Notes: generated by a model from the letters alone, not told the origin. Positions 23,697 through 34,960 are shown, numbered from the stretch's first letter. The stretch: 64,000 bases of DNA from Adineta ricciae (GCA_905250025.1 CAJNOJ010000145.1:1-64000), one strand, 5' to 3'. A program made the numbers and translations.

Positions 23697-26244
23697 GGTT
23701 TTAATCTAAAACAAAAGAAACAAGCAAATGAATTGTTTTGAGGAAATGATTCATGTTAATAAATATGAAAAGATCTTCAAAAAGAATTCTGTTGAAAATA
23801 GAAAAAAAACTTAAATCGACATCTATTTCAACACAAATTTCTAATTTTCTTCAACGATTTTTTTATTTTTCGCAGAAATTTAAACTCCGCAAATGTCAAA
23901 CATTTGTCTCGAACAACTGATCTTCTACAACGTTTTTTTTATTGAATTAATGAACTATACTGACAGAAAATACCCTTAATGTTCTTTGCAGCTTTTCGGA
24001 AAGCAAATCTTTACGAATCTTCTCATTTTCTTTATTATTGACGCTAAATCACAAGTGAAATGAGATTTGCAATTATTCCAACTCGCATAGGTATCCTCAC
24101 ACACGTAAAAAAGCACTCTGTTTTCATCTAAAACTTGTCGTTTCCTTCTCTGTTTGACAAAGAAAAAAGAGAAAAGAGCTTTCCATTAGAATAATTATAT
24201 TAAAAAGATTCTTTGAAGAAAAAAAGAAAAAGGAAAGTGGCAGATGAAATAATTCTCACGGCTAATTTGTCTTTCTCTTCTTCTGCCTCTCATTTGAAAC
24301 ATAAAAATCATTTTTATCGTCGAAAAGAAACATATTTTGATGAAAAATATCCTTCAACTATGATTATTCTCCATTTATTCCGGTATATTCTCTCCGCGCG
24401 GCTCTTCTTTGATATACTTCGTAGTTTCAGAATAAAATATTATTTTAATACAAATATTTTAACGGGTGTTATATGCATCTTTTGAATAAAACAAAAGATT
24501 TCCCCGTCGACATATGAAGAACTTTGACAAAAACGAAGTTTATTTTCCCCACGGAAATAAATTATCGAATGGTTTTCAAATTAAGAATATTCTTTTAATG
24601 AAATGTTAAACAGAAATATCTTTCCTTGAAAAGAAAACATCCACTTTAGAAATTGGAATTTTACGATGCACATTTCTGTCGCTAAGGATATGAAAGAACG
24701 ACTTTCTTTCTTAATGGAACAATCGAACTGGTAATAATACGTTGAAATCGAGTTATTCAATAATAGAATGTGTCTTTATTCAAAATATTGTCAGTTATAA
24801 TGACGTTATTAAAGTCAAAATAACAAAGGAGATTGTGTGAACAATATCAAAATTAAATTTATATGATTAATCGATTTATTACATTTAAATTGTCCCATTA
24901 TTAAATCAAAGATGATGAACTTTTGTCAATTATTTCTGAACTAAGAAGATAAACTAAACTTATTGTTGAGAAGCGTTATTATTATGACGAACACGTATTG
25001 TCTGAAGAGCACATTCGTTTTGTCTTTTCAAATTAATAGAATAGCTAAATATGACTTTATTAATAATTCATAAATCTACACATGATCTTTCTTTCATGTA
25101 CTTCGGTCTTTATAAATGTGACGCGATTATGTTTTTTGTTCACAATCCTTTTGATATTTATCAAAAGATAGAACATTGAGTTTCGATTCTTTCATCGAAC
25201 AATGCATCCCTGTGTCCCTTGACTATCCCTGAAAACTTTAGTTGTTCGAAAATTACGGCAATGATAGACCGTGAAGCGCGATAATGGAATTGACAAAGAA
25301 AAAAACGAGAATGAACTGTTCATTTTTCTGCGAAATCAATAATTTATTGAGAGAAATATTCTATAGGTATTCGTTAGTCAACAGTTTGGACTATCCAAAG
25401 AAAAGAAAAGAATGGAAATGAAAATCACGTGTGGTTTGTGTTAGAGACCTACTTTATCAATGTAACACGATGACGTTTTCATACATTCTTACACAATCTT
25501 CTTCCATAAAAAGTAGGTCACAATTACAAAACTGAGTTCATATTCGATATAAACGCCATAAAACACATCGATTCCCTAGAGTTTTAGGGAAAAGTGTAAG
25601 ACTAGAATTTTTCACCAAAAATGACGCAGAAATTTCGAAAAAATTCATTTTTATATTCTCCAATACAATACGATGAATTCGACATCGGTTTAAGCTGATC
25701 GAGAATATGGACTTGATTTTATGATTTGGGCATACTTTTGTCAAAAAAATCACGGAATATAAATATGAGAAATGAAGAACAGACATAAAAAGTGTCATTG
25801 GGTTGCATAAAGCCACCATAAGAAGAACTTTTTTCAGACAAATTCGAATGAATTAGATAAACCATGAAAAAAAAGCTTTGAGTATTCTGATTTTGTTATA
25901 GATAGTTATCACCAACAGATTGAAAAAATTGACATCTTTGTTACGAATAATCTTATCTCATTTAGATCATTTCTTTATCGAACAAAATATGATTTCATAC
26001 ACTTTCGACTAAGCTTTGTAAGATGACAATCGCTAAATTTCAAACTCTGGGTCAATGAATTGTCACGATACGTGCATTTGTCAAGTTACACATGACATCG
26101 AATTGCTTCAGACAGTAATTCGAGTCCTTCACACTTGAGAACATGTGAAATAAATGAATTCAATTTTATTATAAAAGAACTCCCTGATAAAAAAACGGCT
26201 CAATAGAAAATAAATCAAAGTTTCCTATTTGATCATGTCGAATT
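23697..26244. other. 2.5 kb without a supported gene
   Basis: Very AT-rich sequence with short frames only (longest 25538-25819 on the minus strand, without motif). It holds the GPCR promoter on one side and the 3' flank of the EGF/chitin-binding gene on the other. I see no tandem repeat or element ends. Confidence 0.5.
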
Positions 26245-27521
26245 CTAAGATAAGCATAGTTGTTTTTCTGCATTAAATTTCAAACCTATTGGACATGATA
26301 ATTGTCTTGCCAAGAATTCTAAAATACAATCCAATTCAATGAGCTCATTCGAACAGTTTTGTCATCTTACCATCTTTGAAAGCGATACACCAAAAGTATT
26401 TTCCTTGATCTTTCATTAATTCATCAGTGAAATGTCCTGCTGATTTGCAACGAAAATATTCTAAAAAAAGATTTTGTTTTCAATGAAAAACAAAATTCAA
26501 GGGTATTCGTACGTCTTTCACATCGTTTTCCGGTCCATCCCGCTCGACATTGACATGAACTATAGAAAGGTTTTCCAATTTGACGCTCTTTACAAGCTCC
26601 ACCATTCAAACAATGGATTGACGAACAACTTCCCAAAATGTCTTTCAAAAGGAATGGAATTATAAATCATCAAATGATTTCTTTTATTATATCATTTTAC
26701 TTTCTCGTTCGCAAAATTCTCCGTCAAAACCCGACCGACATAAACATTGAGGTTGAAATAATGATCCTCCAGCTTTGACTGGCCGAACAGCGCATATACC
26801 TTTTGATTGACATACAATTTTATCGCATAAATCATCATCTTCAATCCATCAAAGCAACTTTTATGAAATATTTTCAAAAACACACGCTTACCTGTTGGAG
26901 TTTCACATTTGTCTCCGGTAAAACCATTTGGACAATTACATAAATTGGTTATTGGATCTCGTACACCTTGATTTTCACAAGTGTCTTCGAGTGACGGGAT
27001 TACGTTTCGTTCATCTACAATCAAATTTCATTAAATAAAAGTTTTCCTTGAAAACCAAATCTTTACCACAAGGTGATGTCGAAGCCACCAACCCTCCATT
27101 TCCATCATTACATAAACATGAAAAAGATCTATTAATATCGGTACATGTCACAACCGATGGTCCAATTCCACATGGATTTGGCGTTCGATTACAAATTCCT
27201 AAGGAGAAAATCCTTTTAAGATGGATAAAAAATGAAATGAATCGAAGACGAACGACACGGTTGATCACGTGTTGTTGAATTATCAGGACATGTACAAATG
27301 ACTTGACCATTAAACGCATCAAGACAAAAATAACCGTTTCGTGGTAAAAAATACGCATTTGGCGAATTGGACTTATCTAAGTGACATGGATTGGATCCGT
27401 CATTACAAACTAAATTTCGAGAAAATAAATTTTTAAGGTACCTTTTTGTTTTCATTTTGGACTTACAGATACAATTCGATATTCCAATTGAGATTACGAA
27501 GAAGAAAATTGTCGGGAACAT
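26245..27521 (-). CDS. Secreted EGF-repeat protein with C-terminal chitin-binding (CBM14) domain
   Basis: Eight exons on the minus strand: 27521-27467, 27409-27254, 27198-27067, 27014-26892, 26838-26701, 26641-26513, 26460-26371 and 26318-26245. Introns are about 52-60 bp, all inner phases are 1 and the model gives 298 residues. The ATG at 27521 opens a signal peptide (MFPTIFFFVISIGISNCI). Cys-rich modules follow, one per exon, the later ones clear EGF repeats (NCPNGFTGDKCE, CLCRSGFDGEFCE, SCQCRAGWTGKRCE). The last two exons form a peritrophin-A/CBM14-like domain: RCKSAGHFTDE, then FWC, then LSCPIGLKFN and a final Cys. One-module-per-exon phase-1 architecture is classic for exon shuffling. 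Likely extracellular, perhaps in cuticle, trophi or gut lining. A TATA box stands 40 bp before the ATG. Confidence 0.85.
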
Positions 27522-27560
27522 ATTCAATAGTTATGATTAGATGAGAAGAATATGTCGATA

Positions 27561-27568
27561 TTTATATA
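27561..27568 (-). promoter_or_regulatory. TATA box of the EGF/CBM14 gene
   Basis: On the minus strand this reads TATATAAA, 40 bp upstream of the signal-peptide ATG at 27521. The spacing implies a very short 5' UTR. Confidence 0.5.
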
Positions 27569-27783
27569 TCGCGAGGAGCTCGAGACGAAAAATCTTTGAC
27601 TAAATATTTTCTCATTGTCTGTCCAATAAAACAATCCTTGAAAAGGAGAAATTCACATCGTTTGAAGGTTAATAACAAACAGATATGATTTCATTTAGAC
27701 AATATTTAATGTCTAAGACGACATAACACATTTGATTTTATTTTATAGGTTTGTATTCAAAAATTCGTTAAGATTGCTCAGCC

Positions 27784-27856
27784 GCCTTGGTGGCTCAGTC
27801 GGTAGAGCGTCAGTCTCATAATCTGAAGGTCGTGAGTTCGATCCTCACCCGGGGCA
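27784..27856 (+). tRNA. tRNA-Met (CAT), elongator type
   Basis: A full 73-nt cloverleaf. The acceptor GCCTTGG pairs with CCGGGGC through two G-U pairs. The D arm is GCTC...GAGC, the anticodon loop CTCATAA carries CAT, and the T arm is GTGAG-TTCGATC-CTCAC. The A box (TGGCTCAGTCGG) and B box (GTTCGATCC) for RNA polymerase III are intact, and a run of eight T residues follows within 10 bp as terminator. The T-arm and loop match eukaryotic elongator tRNA-Met rather than initiator tRNA, which has a different acceptor and loop. No intron. Confidence 0.95.
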
Positions 27857-27884
27857 TTTATTTTTTTTCTTTTAAAAAAGTCTC

Positions 27885-28376
27885 TTAGATATGATTACAA
27901 ATGATATCTCGTCCAATTCCTTTCAAAATCAATGAACGAAATTGATCATAGGTTAATGTATCATCTGCGTCAATGTCAAGTTTTTTTATGTAGTTTTTCA
28001 AAGCTTCAGTCGTAGCAAACTCGTTGATAATTGGGAGAAAATTGCATAATTCTTGTATAGTAATTGTACCAGATCGATCTTTATCTAAGATTTGAAAAGC
28101 TTCTCTTAATTGATTATCTTGATAATAACCCATAATGAATGGACGTAGAATCCGAACGAAATTTTCAAATGATAAAACATTTCGAAGATTTTCTGATAAA
28201 AATTCGTATTGTTTTCGAGTGATTATTGTATCATAGACTCGACTACGTCTTTCTTTCTTATTTGTAATTCCAGTTGTGGTATTTTCATAACTAAATTCTT
28301 CGAATTGATAATGAATTTCACGAACATCATCCATATTACCACTAATAATCTCTGTTACAGAAAATTCCAAATCCAT
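27885..28376 (-). CDS. EF-hand calcium-binding protein (calmodulin/centrin-like)
   Basis: A single-exon frame of 163 codons, ATG at 28376. The C-terminal half holds two EF-hands. The first loop is canonical (DKDRSGTITIQEL, residues about 97-109). The second (DIDADDTLTYDQF) has Asp at positions 1, 3 and 5 but Asp in place of the usual Gly at position 6, so affinity may be lower. The N-terminal half (SVTEIISGNMDDVREIHYQF) has no recognisable EF loop. The length suits a four-hand ancestor with a degenerate N-lobe. It may be a calcium sensor. The gene begins 29 nt past the tRNA's end in the convergent orientation, and its 5' end overlaps another minus-strand open frame (28342-28701) in a different frame. 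Confidence 0.75.
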   Translation of the reverse strand: MDLEFSVTEIISGNMDDVREIHYQFEEFSYENTTTGITNKKERRSRVYDTIITRKQYEFLSENLRNVLSFENFVRILRPFIMGYYQDNQLREAFQILDKDRSGTITIQELCNFLPIINEFATTEALKNYIKKLDIDADDTLTYDQFRSLILKGIGRDIICNHI

Positions 28377-28701
28377 TTCGATTCAATAAACTACAAAACC
28401 AATTGTGAGGAGTTTTTTTGTCGAAAAGAAAACCTACATACTTGAAAATCTTTGGACAATTATGTTTGTTCGATATGAAATAAAGTACTTCTCTTGTTTT
28501 ATCTATACCACAACTTTCGTTTTTTTTATAGCTGTTTGGTAAATATTTATGGGACTTTGATATCAATTCATAAATTACTTTGTGAAGAACATGACTTTCT
28601 GGAATTTCAAGAATATTTCTATTTACAAAAGTTCTTTTTTTGTCATTATATCGAATGCGACTCTTCATATATTCAATGGGGATCAATACGAAAACGCCCA
28701 T
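28342..28701 (-). CDS. Unrecognised open frame overlapping the EF-hand gene start
   Basis: 119 codons in a frame different from the EF-hand protein, overlapping its first 35 bases. The composition is protein-like (FVNRNILEIPESHVLHKVIY), and a potential donor GTATGT at 28440 with an acceptor near 28390 could remove a 50-odd-bp in-frame intron. It could be an upstream exon of the EF-hand gene separated by a frame error, a 5' leader frame, or a separate small gene. No domain is recognised. Confidence 0.25.
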   Translation of the reverse strand: MGVFVLIPIEYMKSRIRYNDKKRTFVNRNILEIPESHVLHKVIYELISKSHKYLPNSYKKNESCGIDKTREVLYFISNKHNCPKIFKYVGFLFDKKTPHNWFCSLLNRNGFGIFCNRDY

Positions 28702-29206
28702 TTTACGATTCTTTCACTTCTAATCAATGATATATGATTACGACTTTTGTAAATGTCAATAAAACGCGTCTATTTCGATATTATTCATCTTCTCGTATCA
28801 CGGCGCATCTGTTTCGATAAATTCCGAGATCAACGAATCTTTTGTGAAAATTATTTTTTATTTTGAACTCTGCATGCAAAAGAGTTGCCGAAAACGAACC
28901 AATATTAAACTTTTGTTCGCGAGTGTAACGAATAATGGACTCTATTTGACACTTAAAGGAAAAAAAAGATTTTTTTCATCATTCTTGCGTCTTTTCTTAT
29001 TGAGCCATTTCTGTTGTATTAAATCCATCGTCGTCGTTCAAAAAAGAAATCTTGTTTAACGAAAGATCACGTAAGAAGAATTCTATTCTTCATTTTTTCT
29101 ACTTTGCGATGATATCGCCTATCAACGTTAATCTAAAGTGGCGATAATTTTCATCGAAAAGTAAAGAAAATGGAATATCTTATGCAGCAGAGCCATTGAT
29201 TATAGT
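28702..29206. other. Intergenic, no supported gene
   Basis: No motif-bearing frame. Lies between the divergent EF-hand region (-) and the formamidase relic (+). Confidence 0.4.
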
Positions 29207-29979
29207 GTTGATCTGAATCGATCACCAACTCATCAGAGCATTCCGCTTCATAATCATTGACATCCGAATATTCCAAGTGTGATTTGTGTTAATCGTGGTG
29301 ATATCTTTCGTATTCGTATTGAATGTGTTGATTGGAAAGGTGGACAAATAGAAAATAATGATTCAGCTAATGATGTGAAAAATGTTGATTTAACACGTAT
29401 TCATTATTTTTCAGGACCAATTGAAGTTAAAGATACTCAGCCGGGTGATCTTCTTGATGCTGTCCCACTTTCATCAGCTATGCAATGCTTTACCGGCATT
29501 TTTTATGGAAAAGTGGTAGCGGATTTCTAAGGGATTATTATGCTCAAGGACGAAAAGCAATTTGGGATTTTCACCAAGTTTATGCGACAAGTTGACATAC
29601 AAAAAACGTTCGACTTGCTGGTTTAACACATTCAGGTTAGACAAGATAATTTGTACATTATTTCGAACTTCGAATTTTCTCAGATATCGTCGATGGCGTA
29701 CCTTCTAATGAATTATTACAACGATGGAATAAATGTGAAGTATATGTTCAGTTCGCCACTGTTCATATTTGCATCATGAAAATGCAGTATCGGCCACTTC
29801 GTCGAGTGAAGAAAGAGCTTTGCTAGGTCAATTGAAATTTGAAGAGGATAAAAATTGATGAAAACGAATTGCAATGGAAGAATCACGAATCATTCCATCA
29901 TGTGAGCATCGAAGAAATGTAATGATATTAAAGTATTTCACATGATGAGAGTGTTTAATTCTCAGTTTATGTTAATAGT

Positions 29980-30369
29980 CATGAGTTGCCTAATTCGACT
30001 TATATTATAAATGGACATCTAATAGACTAATCTCAGTTCGAATATAAATAGATGTATATTTGTATAATCCTACACGTTTAGGAATAGATAGGGATAGATT
30101 TAGTTATACCTGTGTATACCGATGGACGTAAACTGACATAGAGCTCCGCTGAAAGTATTCCTGAGACTATGTATAACAAAATCTATTCCTATCTATTTGT
30201 AAACATACATGAGAGTGGGCTTAGGCAGCGTTGAATCTATCCCTATCTATTCCTAAACTGGCATGGGTGAACAGGCATAGCTAAATCTATCGCTATCTAT
30301 TCCTAAGTATGTGTGGGAGTGTATTAGGAATTCGTCACTTATATTATAAGTCGAATTAAGCAGCTACTC
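29980..30369. mobile_element. MITE-like TIR element, copy 2, with 8-bp target duplication
   Basis: A 390-bp element related to 870-1145. The target duplication TTAATAGT is exact on both sides (29972-29979 and 30370-30377). Terminal inverted repeats run about 31 bp: the left end begins CATGAGTTGCCTAATTCGAC and the right end is its reverse complement with a few mismatches. An 8-bp duplication is typical of hAT-type transposases, though the terminal bases are not a textbook hAT end. It encodes nothing and must be mobilised in trans. It is inserted in the formamidase pseudogene, and removing it with one target copy restores continuity of the host relic. Confidence 0.85.
30178..30310 (+). repeat. 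Three 50-55 bp repeat units inside MITE copy 2
   Basis: Units beginning AATCTATYCC/GCTATCTATT at 30179, 30234 and 30284. Copy 1 of the element has only one such unit, which accounts for most of its 114-bp shorter length. Confidence 0.7.
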
Positions 30370-30518
30370 TTAATAGTGCAATTGAAATGGTAAGATGGAT
30401 TTATTTCTACATTCTTTTTAAATGAATCTGTTTATTTGCATGAATTGATTCTAATACGATACAATAAAAGAAGATAATCGAAATATTGTAGCAAACAGAG
30501 AGAAAACTAAAAAAGCAT

Positions 30519-31123
30519 TCATGTCGATTGAGCCCATAAGATTAAGAAAAAGCCGACTAACATCACAACAGAAATTCTCGCCTAAACAGATGATGAAATA
30601 GTCTGAATCGAGAGATAATTTTCTATACATACTTTTAATGTTTTTACTTCATATCGAAGTTGATCGATTTCCTTTTGATCATTTGTAATGGTCTTTCTTT
30701 GTATTGGATATAACACCTTGTACATTAGCATTTCGTAATTCATTGAGTTCAGATCGTGATTGCCTATTCTAAAAGACAAACAGTCAAGTGAATGATAAAT
30801 AAAATCTAATCTTACCGATCGCAATAATTTTCCGTTTAGTTCTTTGAACTCATTTACTTCCTTTTGTAATTTTGTTCGATGTTCTCGTTCTAAAAGGATT
30901 TTTCGTTGTGCTTCGGATGATTGTGACCCCAGGTCGAACAATCCTATACTCGGATCCGAAACATGGATTTCCTAAGGGTCATCGAAGAACATAGCTAAAA
31001 AGATCGCTCATAAAATTTGCAACAACCGACGGGATTTGTTGACCTGAGACTGATAAAGCATCGAAGATTTTCCGTCGCCGCTTTTAATGCGCTTTCCCAC
31101 GAATTTGAATTTGTAGATTCATT
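30519..31123 (-). pseudogene. Coiled-coil protein relic with possible C-terminal membrane tail
   Basis: Four exon-like blocks on the minus strand, each bounded by GT-AG signals: 31123-31044, 30971-30816, 30768-30633 and 30581-30519. Blocks 1-3 are heptad-rich (ESALKAATEN, KSSMLYQSQ, RTKLQKEVNEFKELNGKLL, TNDQKEIDQLRYEVKTLK). Two of them need a frameshift to stay open (within 31060-31080 and within 30690-30710). The last block ends in a hydrophobic run (SVVMLVGFFLILWAQ) just before the stop, as in tail-anchored golgins and similar tethers. The frame breaks suggest a decayed gene or base-call errors. Block 1 resembles golgin/TMF-type coiled coils, but this is not enough to name it. No start exon was found. 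Confidence 0.5.
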
Positions 31124-31804
31124 CTAAAAAGAAAGATTTGTAAAGAGCAACGTATTTCAAAATAGTTAAATCAAACGAAATTTGATTTTTTAAGATTAGT
31201 CATGCAAAAAACGTTAGTGAAACAAATATCGCGCTATTTTTTTTGAGTCTTATACCTCTAAATCAAGATCTACGAAACGACCGCCACGGTTCATATTTCG
31301 ATACTCTAAATAGCGCACGAATTACAATAAGTTCAAGAAAAATGACATAAAAGCAAAAGAAAGGTGTGTATGATTCAACACTCCGACGATTAAAACGCTT
31401 AAAAGCACGATAATTTCCTTATGAAAAGAAAAAGCAAACCAGCATACTTGTGGACCTATCTCTTCTTTCCTTGACACATCGTAGAGAATACAGAATATGA
31501 ATAGGCAAAGTTACATCTTAAAAATCAAGAATAATAATGGTCGTGCTCGTATTTCTTTGTCTTCTCTATCTTCACTTGACAAGTCAGTAAGAATGAATCA
31601 ATTACAATTCAGTCCGATAGATGATACCAAAAATCGACAGTTGTAAAACTCAATGAAATGTGTAGAGATTTCCCAATTATTCTTTATTTAAATTGAATAT
31701 CTGATACGTGAAAACAATTTGAAAAAAAATAAAGTTTGTTAACTAAGGATCAAAAGTAAGTTTGATTTTTTTGAAAATTAATACATATTAGAATTTGAAT
31801 AGAT
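31124..31804. other. Intergenic, no supported gene
   Basis: Short frames only. It holds the 3' flank of the calpain gene on the right side. Confidence 0.4.
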
Positions 31805-34378
31805 TCACTGTTGTTTAGCATTTGAAATGCTTTGTGGTAAATGAATATCTTCACTAAGAATTGATTCATCAATATTGGGCCAATGTTTTTGTTTATTGAT
31901 ATGTGAATTTTTAATAAAATCTTGTGACGAAAGAATATATTGAAAATCATGTCCAATAGTAAATGAATGGGAAGCGTTTTTTCTTGCGATAGTAACAATA
32001 ATTTGCCGATGCATTGATGGAATAACGTCAAATAATTGATGATTTGAATCCTTCCTGGAAATAAATGCATTTTGCGATAAAGTGCAACGAAAATGAAAAT
32101 GAACATTTTTATTCAGATTTCGATTTTCAACAAGTAAGATTAATCCATCCCAAAATTTCTTTAATTCATAAATTTTCACTCCATCGTCCATTGAATTCCG
32201 CGTTTGAACTTGTTCACCATAAAGTATACAAAGTTTGATTAGAAATTCTCGTTGAATTCTCAAAGAAATTCGAATTCGTTCCAGATCGATTGAGCACGAA
32301 CTATGTACAGCTAGAAGAAAATTTTATAAAAAAAAAGGCAATTTTCTCAAAGATAAACTTACCAATATTGAATTCTGTATTATCCATTTGTTTATTGATT
32401 GGATTGAATAGAAAAGGTAAAATAAGATAAGTTCCCGGTTGAAGAAAACCATCTGTTGACACAAATTTATGTTGACCACGTTGACTAAGAATTGGTATCG
32501 AATAAATTCGATAATTTCCAGCAGTTCTTTCTTCAATACTCACAATTGCCACACAAAGACTAACTTCACTTCGTTGTATTCGAAGATTTTTACTTATTTT
32601 TCTATGAAGTGTTATATCAAGTTCAGTCCGAGATTTAATTGTTAAATAATAACATTGCATCATTCCCTGTTCGGGATAGAAATTCGCCGAATCTCGTACT
32701 TCATACCAATCGGGTCTTATTTTACAAATATCCACACATTCGAAATATTTCACAAATGAAGTAAATGGCATCCAAAACACTCCATCACGTTTACTTCGCT
32801 TTTCTTTCAATAATTCTTTTCGTAAATCAGCATTTTCCAACCAGAGAGGAGAATCATCTGACCAATCACCTAAAATATTCAATCAAATCAATATTTCGCT
32901 GATATTCATCATGAAAACTTCACCATTCCATCGATAAGTTCCGCCCCATGGATTTCTTAATTTCACTAATCGATGTTTTCCATCATTTGACTGTTTAACA
33001 TCTTGCAACGAATAAGCATGGACATTCAACAAACCCGCTTTCTGAAATTCCTCTTTCGATAATTGATTATTACTACACATTGCACACATGAGAAATTTAT
33101 TTAACCGTGCATTGTACAATTTCATCCAAAGTTGATCGAGATCAACATTCTTATCATCTGGATTATTCGTTCGACCAAGTATCAATGTTTCGCAAGGACT
33201 TCCCGTCACTGTAGCTAAACCTTCACAACAACGACCAGCTATAATTGCTTCATAACTTCCATTTAATTTCGCCAGAGCTTTTTCAATCAATGGAACCTTG
33301 AAAGAAAAAAGGATTTTATTAGAAATAAGAAAAAGAAATATTTACCCAAAGTTGTTTTCGATGTGCTTGAGAATATGCTAAACGTTGACTTGATGTACAA
33401 GGAAAACGATCATCAACAATCACTTGTGTCCATTCACCATCTGAAATTTCATTCAAACTATCTTTTTTATTTCAAATTAAAATTCTTTTACTTTACCTTT
33501 GCACAATCGAACATAATAAAATCCTTGTGGATTATATTCTTTTGTAATCAAAACCTTAAAAATCATTTTCGAAAATATTTTCAAAATGTTCAAATAAAAA
33601 GAATTTTTACTTTCATTAAATATTCCGCTTCTTCAGCAAGAACACTTAATGCAGTAATAAACCAACAATCACCTAATGCACCTTGTACAACATCATTTGG
33701 TTTTGGATTTCGAAAAACTGTCCATTGAGAAGTGGAATTTTGATTCCATTCCGATGGATTAATTTGATTAGGTCTTAACCATTGAATGTGACGATTTAAA
33801 GATAAATTTGTTTGATGTTCAGGTAAAACAGCTAAAGTTGATTTCGAAAATGAACAACCATTGATATAAATCGATTGAGATGAAGCAGGAAATGATTGAT
33901 CATGAAATCGTCGATGTGTTAATAATAAATTTTGATAAAGTTTTTCAACATGTTTTAAAACGAAATGTTCATCAAATTGGCGTTTTTGTGCGATGAGAAC
34001 ACTTCGACGATAATGATTTGGTTTATCACGATGATTCATTGGAATATAAACATGAAATTTATTTGTTTGACAATTGGAACATAATTGATTTTCAGTTGAA
34101 TTAATTGTGTCACACAATTGACATTGCCATTGAGAATCTTCTTGGAAATTCAAATGATTTTCATCTAATGAACATGATCGATGACGAAAATCAACTGAAT
34201 CTTCTTTTTCGATATTGGATAAATCAAGTTTTGATGTTCCACTAAAGTTGTTTCGTGCAAAATCTTCTCTAAATGAAAAGAAAAGATTGAATAAGATATC
34301 TCTTTCGACTGTTTTTTTTTTGTTAAACATTCGATGATGTTCTCTATTACGAATAAATGAGGTGAACAATACGACCAT
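31805..34378 (-). CDS. Calpain-15/SOL-like cysteine protease with RanBP2-type zinc finger
   Basis: Six exons on the minus strand: 34378-33611, 33554-33497, 33440-33346, 33296-32924, 32869-32363 and 32310-31805, phases closing, about 768 residues. The N-terminal part has a RanBP2 finger (WQCQLCDTINSTENQLCSNC). The CysPc domain has the full triad: Cys in GALGDCWFITALSV, His in NVHAYSLQDV and Asn in LRNPWGG. The C-terminal 340 residues form a beta-rich domain without EF-hands, as in small optic lobes/calpain-15. These calpains act in the cytosol by limited proteolysis. The start is uncertain: a Met 16 codons in is shared with the duplicate copy, while the upstream Met is out of frame there, and an extra 5' exon at 34961-35039 is possible. 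The right part (from 32987) belongs to the duplicated block. Confidence 0.88.
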
Positions 34379-34960
34379 TTTATCTGTACGTTATGCATAT
34401 GTCGTTTGATATGAATATCGCCTACATCAATAATTCCTCGCTTTAAGGTATATTATACGTTCATTTAATTGTGATTATGATCGATGTGAAAGAGAAGAGA
34501 AAAAAGTGCATATCAATCAACAAAATTGAACAATTTTTCTTTTTCACATTAGATCATTTAAATACAAAATTATCACAGGTTTGTCTCCGTTTTGTTTTTC
34601 TTACTGATTTAGTTACCTATTAATTGTCAATTAAACTTTTTTAGTTATTCTCTTAAATTACCTGAGAGTTTGTTCATTTTTATTTGATTTTTTGTGATTG
34701 AAAATCGATTTAATACGTTTCATTGAATAAACGATCTAAAAGAAAAGGAATGAATAATCAAATCCATTCGTGATATACTCTCAAAAGTTTTTTCGTTTTT
34801 CTTTTTCGTTCTTCCTCGTCTATATTTTATGATTCATTCTTCAAACAAATCAAATAAACCTTGGATAAAAAAAAAGAAGTTATTTCCAATACAAAACTTT
34901 TCAAACTCATTTCAAGGTTTTTCGTTCCATTTTTCCTTGATGAACACAAGACATACTTAC

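Larger units (their letters stand above)
29207..30412 (+). pseudogene. Formamidase/acetamidase (FmdA/AmdA) pseudogene, interrupted by a MITE
   Basis: Recognisable blocks in family order: VDLNRSPTHQSIPLHN, PNIPSVICVNRGD, the NDDSAND-like NNDSANDVKNVDLTRIHY, FSGPIEVKDTQPGDLLDA, RKAIWDFHQVYATS, PSNELLQRWNKCE, ERALLGQLKFEE, and after the inserted element AIEMVRWIYF (family GAIEMAGWIDLHV). Defects include TGA codons where Trp (HN-W-HP) and Arg (ATS-R-H) are expected, a frameshift near 29515, two consecutive stops near 29857, about 20 residues missing before AIEM and a 390-bp element at 29980-30369. A 48-bp GT-AG intron remains at 29636-29683. FmdA enzymes hydrolyse short amides and are bacterial and fungal, so a horizontally acquired gene that gained an intron and later died is the best reading. 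Confidence 0.85.

Noticed and set aside
25538..25819. 93-codon minus-strand frame
   Set aside because: No domain, no flanking signals; consistent with chance in AT-rich DNA.
28690..28760. Divergent promoter shared by the EF-hand gene and formamidase
   Set aside because: The formamidase relic has no start region left and no TATA box is seen.
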